Origin: Rickettsiales bacterium
Lineage (GTDB): Bacteria > Pseudomonadota > Alphaproteobacteria > Rickettsiales > CANDYO01
NCBI GenBank assembly: GCA_947424995.1
Contig: CANDYO010000072.1
Span: forward strand, 1 to 9,880
Direction: 5' to 3'
Length of the DNA stretch: 9,880 nucleotides
Part shown: piece after piece, positions 7,565 through 9,880 of the stretch
Position numbering within the stretch: the first letter of the stretch is position 1
Layout: every line of letters starts with the position of its first letter
Position numbers and translations under genes: made by a program
Notes under the pieces: model-generated
What the model was told of the DNA's origin: nothing
Databases searched by the model: none
The model's input: only the letters and a program-made list of their open reading frames with translations

Positions 7565-8059
7565 CTACTTAAGTTGATACTTACTAGCTAATTTTGCTTT
7601 AACATTATCTGAGATGAAATCTCCAGTATCGCCGCCTAGTCTTGCCACTTCTTTAACTATTTTTGAGGATACTAGCTGCAGCTTAGAAGCCGCGGGAAGG
7701 AAAATGGTTTGTAATTCATTATCTAGTATCGAGTTCATGCAAGACATTTGAAATTCATATTCAAAGTCAGAAACTGCTCGTAAACCTCTAATAATGATAT
7801 CAGCATTTTTTGCTTTAGCGTATTTGGTTAATAAGCCAGAAAAGACCTCAACCGTAATAAGATCACCTTTAACACCATTAGCAATAAGCTCTTGATTGAT
7901 CATTTCCACACGTTCGTCTGAGTTAAATAAAGTGGATTTAACGCTATCAGCTGCTATACCGATATATAATTTATCCACTACTTTAAGAGCACGTAACATA
8001 ATGTCTAGATGTCCTGCAGTAATAGGATCAAAAGTGCCGGGGTAAATACCTATTTTCAT
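7565..8059 (-). CDS. coaD: Pantetheine-phosphate adenylyltransferase
   Basis: CoaD (PPAT) joins ATP and 4'-phosphopantetheine to make dephospho-CoA, the penultimate step of cytosolic coenzyme A synthesis. The 164-residue product matches the usual length (about 160) and shows all nucleotidyltransferase signatures: YPGTFDPITAGHLD near the N-terminus (the T/H-x-G-H nucleotide site, His17), RGLRAVSDFEYEFQM in the middle, and LVSSKIVKEVARLGGD, the ISS-type motif near the end. I place the start at 8059 because MKIGIYPGTF begins where CoaD proteins begin. A start at 8092 would add 11 residues, absent from the family and overlapping the upstream stop. The ATG is five bases after the stop of the HAD gene, with only a weak purine-rich stretch (AAAGAATAAAG) inside the end of that gene, so translational coupling is likely. 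Third gene of the leftward operon starting at 9627. Confidence 0.95.
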   Translation of the reverse strand: MKIGIYPGTFDPITAGHLDIMLRALKVVDKLYIGIAADSVKSTLFNSDERVEMINQELIANGVKGDLITVEVFSGLLTKYAKAKNADIIIRGLRAVSDFEYEFQMSCMNSILDNELQTIFLPAASKLQLVSSKIVKEVARLGGDTGDFISDNVKAKLASKYQLK

Positions 8060-8064
8060 AATCT

Positions 8065-8928
8065 TTATTCTTTTGTGCCATAGGTTATCCAAGTTGGCTT
8101 TATTTGAAAATCTTTAAACAGATCTTGCTCGCCAGCTTTGATTTTAGTCTCTATTCTTTGTCCGTTACCTGTTAAAACCATAGCAGAATCGATTCCAATG
8201 GAATTTGCTCCCAATATATCAGTCTCTAAGGTATCACCAATCATTAAGATTCTTTTCTTATCAGATATACCCATATTTTTATATTTAGCAAGTACAGAGT
8301 TAAATATCCTACTATCTGGCTTACCGTAATAATAAACGACTCCACCCAGTTCTTCATATTTTTTGGCAAATGTTCCTGCACAATATCTAATATCTTTACC
8401 ATGATTAGCGGTTAAATCAGGGTTAGCACAGATCACGGGAAGCTTTAAAGCTACCGCTTCACTTAAAAAACTATCATAACTAGTAATATCTTCACCCTCG
8501 TCCATATAAAGACTCATCAATAAAAAATTAGCTTGATTTATATCTTGAACAACATCAACTTCAAGATTAGAAAGTAAATCATGATTTCTTTGCTCGCCTA
8601 AATGATAAAATTTTCTACCTAAATTTTTAAATATATCATCATTCCAAAAAACTAGCTGTTCCCGCACTGCATCTCCAGAAGTATAAACTGAGGCTTTTTG
8701 CATATCCACTCCCCAGCTAGAGAATATTTTATCAGATAAAGTGCCAGGCCTTGGAGTATTAGACAAAAAAATAATTGCTTTACCATCATCAATCATTTTA
8801 TTGAGAAAATTAATTGAATTATTAAATGGGGCATAGCCATCGTATATCACTCCCCAAATATCAATAATTAATGCATCATAATTTTTTACTATTTCATTAA
8901 TAGGAAATACTTTATAAGTTGAACTCAT
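8065..8928 (-). CDS. HAD-superfamily hydrolase, class IIA (NagD-like), D-x-W-G-V subfamily
   Basis: This 287-residue protein has the four HAD motifs in order. Motif I is DIWGVIYDG (nucleophile Asp23), motif II FLSNTPRP (Ser56-Asn57), motif III Lys203 in YYYGKPDSRIF, and motif IV IGDTLETD (Asp232, Asp237). The cap lies between motifs II and III, and the ICANPD segment (166-171) is typical of NagD/p-nitrophenylphosphatase-type class IIA enzymes. In motif I the usual second Asp of DxD is replaced by Trp25, as in an alphaproteobacterial subfamily (TIGR01459-like, D-x-W-G-V-x-H/Y-D-G). Dephosphorylation of a small phosphate ester is expected, but the substrate is unknown. It starts six bases after the stop of the upstream gene and ends five bases before coaD. 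A link to coenzyme A metabolism is suggested only by this context. Confidence 0.85.
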   Translation of the reverse strand: MSSTYKVFPINEIVKNYDALIIDIWGVIYDGYAPFNNSINFLNKMIDDGKAIIFLSNTPRPGTLSDKIFSSWGVDMQKASVYTSGDAVREQLVFWNDDIFKNLGRKFYHLGEQRNHDLLSNLEVDVVQDINQANFLLMSLYMDEGEDITSYDSFLSEAVALKLPVICANPDLTANHGKDIRYCAGTFAKKYEELGGVVYYYGKPDSRIFNSVLAKYKNMGISDKKRILMIGDTLETDILGANSIGIDSAMVLTGNGQRIETKIKAGEQDLFKDFQIKPTWITYGTKE

Positions 8929-8934
8929 TTAAAC

Positions 8935-9627
8935 CTACTTACCTCTATTATCTTTATTTCTAACCAGACTTCTATCTTCCATTTGTTTTTGAAAACTACG
9001 AGCTCCTTCAATTTTTTTAACTTCAGCATTTTTACTATCGACTAATGGCTCTACTGCGCTAACTATAGCACTACTACCAAGATTTGAGATGGTCATCCCT
9101 AGTTTTGAAACAATATTTTCTCCACGATCTTGAGAAATTTTTACCTTGCCATTTTCATCGATTGAAACATCTTGATAACCATGTAAATTACCATACTTAC
9201 CTAGAGTAATAACTTTAGTTGCAACACGAAGAGCAGCTCCAGCAAAATGAATAGATTCTCCAAGCGCCATAAATACTACGCCTGATACTCCAGTAATAAA
9301 TCTAGGAATAGCTAAAGCAGTTTTTCTTAATCCACCTTCAAGATCTTTTTCTGCCTCGATAACTTCTTGTTTTAGATCTTTATATAATTCACTTATTCTA
9401 GTTCTATCATTGTTTTTGAGAGCTTGAGTTAATGATTCTCCATTTTTATCAGTGCCAAGTATATTTATGATCTCATCTAATTCGTTCTCTGCATTGCGAT
9501 CAAACCCTGCTCGCTTTATTAGTGAACTTTGATCACGCCTAATATCTTTTTTTACTTTTGCCAAAATTAACTTTATTAAAAAATCTTCTTCTTCGGCAGG
9601 TGTTAAATCTTTTCTATTTTTACTCAT
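8935..9627 (-). CDS. Hypothetical protein with a central hydrophobic segment, first gene of the coaD operon
   Basis: I do not recognise this 230-residue protein. The first 100 residues are charged and probably helical, with a possible coiled coil around 76-98 (RISELYKDLKQEVIEAEKDL). Residues 103-141 are hydrophobic and glycine/alanine-rich (for example ITGVSGVVFMALG), long enough for one membrane helix or a hairpin, but interrupted by Arg109, Glu124, His127 and Arg134. After a short YQDVSIDENGKVKIS stretch, a second mildly hydrophobic part (172-196) leads into a basic tail. No signal peptide is seen. The ATG at 9627 has GGAG eight bases upstream, supporting the start. Six bases separate it from the HAD gene, so the three genes are probably co-transcribed. 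It may be peripheral to or inserted in a membrane; no function is proposed. Confidence 0.75.
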   Translation of the reverse strand: MSKNRKDLTPAEEEDFLIKLILAKVKKDIRRDQSSLIKRAGFDRNAENELDEIINILGTDKNGESLTQALKNNDRTRISELYKDLKQEVIEAEKDLEGGLRKTALAIPRFITGVSGVVFMALGESIHFAGAALRVATKVITLGKYGNLHGYQDVSIDENGKVKISQDRGENIVSKLGMTISNLGSSAIVSAVEPLVDSKNAEVKKIEGARSFQKQMEDRSLVRNKDNRGK

Positions 9628-9709
9628 GATTTTATCTCCATAACTGATAAATCAATTAAAACAACAAAAACTTAAGATTTCATTAATGAGAGTGAGAATT
9701 GACATAGAT

Positions 9710-9880
9710 TGTAAGAGTTTGTAAACTTAGTTGAGAATTTAGCGTCATCCCTTGTAAAGGTTAACTAATTCGTTGACAGATTTTGCAAAAAAGTTAATGG
9801 TGTTTTTCCAGCTAAAGATTGATGATTTCTAATCTCATTATAATAAATTAGATACTCAAATAATCTATCTTTTAGCTCTT
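9710..9880 (-). mobile_element. End of an insertion sequence (IS481/IS3-like), running off the right edge
   Basis: The transposase fragment ends at 9765. Downstream of its stop, on the minus strand, the sequence ends in ...AACTAAGTTTACAAACTCTTACA, so on the plus strand the element would begin TGTAAGAGTTTGTAAAC at 9710. IS481 and related elements commonly start with TGT and end with ACA. That is the only reason for placing the boundary here; the other end and the target duplication lie outside the window. An alternative boundary is the inner TGTAAAC at 9720. Confidence 0.45.
9765..9880 (-). CDS. Transposase C-terminus, DDE integrase-core type (partial)
   Basis: Only the last 37 residues are visible; the gene continues beyond the right edge. 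The sequence EYLIYYNEIRNHQSLAGKT followed by PLTFLQN is the typical end of rve-fold transposases of the IS481 and IS3 families (the Y-N-x-x-R-x-H-x-S-L-x-G-x-T-P pattern), where the helix follows the final catalytic Glu, which is not in view. The frame is open to the edge and the stop is TAG at 9765-9767. Whether the element is complete or decayed cannot be judged. It lies 138 bases from the start of the coaD operon on the same strand, so transcription leaving the element would run into that operon. Confidence 0.8.
   Translation of the reverse strand, partial: ELKDRLFEYLIYYNEIRNHQSLAGKTPLTFLQNLSTN

Noticed and set aside
8060..8092. Longer coaD start at 8092
   Set aside because: It would overlap the HAD gene and add 11 residues before the conserved MKIGIYPGTF start of the family.
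8138..8329. 63-codon plus-strand open frame
   Set aside because: Antisense to the HAD hydrolase across its motif III and IV region; there is no support for translation.
9699..9727. TTGACA-17-TAAACT promoter-like pair on the plus strand at the element end
   Set aside because: The spacing and -35 are good, but it would drive transcription antisense to the transposase with no gene downstream on that strand, and the -10 matches only 4 of 6; likely chance.

Overview
The window is strongly AT-rich bacterial DNA. Its gene set points to an alphaproteobacterium, most likely an obligate intracellular Rickettsiales (Rickettsiaceae-like) symbiont. The pointers are an AsmA/YhdP-type protein with the alphaproteobacterial C-terminal signature NPLSxxxPGFxRxxF, a HAD hydrolase of the D-x-W-G-V subfamily, an ScsB/DsbD-like disulfide reductase, a candidate host-directed YopT-type cysteine protease, a decayed reading frame and an insertion-sequence fragment. 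The taxonomic placement is inference.

Layout from left to right. Bases 1-117 hold no gene, only a possible terminator hairpin at the far left. Bases 118-1343 hold one (+) gene for a YopT-like (peptidase family C58) protein, interrupted by a frameshift at about base 897; the protease half ends at 900 and an open, startless frame continues to 1343. A leftward pair follows: a YhdP/AsmA-like envelope protein (5079-2440) and a CorA-type divalent-cation channel (2341-1364). The spacer between them carries a 9-bp GC-rich inverted repeat that includes the corA ribosome binding site. Divergent from yhdP is a full-length dsbD-like gene (5186-7222), followed by a small hypothetical gene with a strong Shine-Dalgarno (7284-7520). 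The right third is a compact leftward operon with 5-6 base gaps: an unrecognised 230-residue protein (9627-8935), a NagD-like HAD hydrolase (8928-8065) and coaD, the penultimate step of coenzyme A synthesis (8059-7565). At the right edge a transposase C-terminus (IS481/IS3 type) enters the window, with a possible element end near 9710.

The central genes share an envelope theme: outer-membrane lipid homeostasis (YhdP-like), periplasmic thiol reduction (DsbD-like) and ion import (CorA). The right operon is housekeeping. I see no CRISPR array, RNA gene, toxin-antitoxin pair or obvious multi-gene defence system. The most interesting element is the frameshifted C58 protease with a helical, possibly ankyrin-like C-terminal region, a candidate secreted effector.
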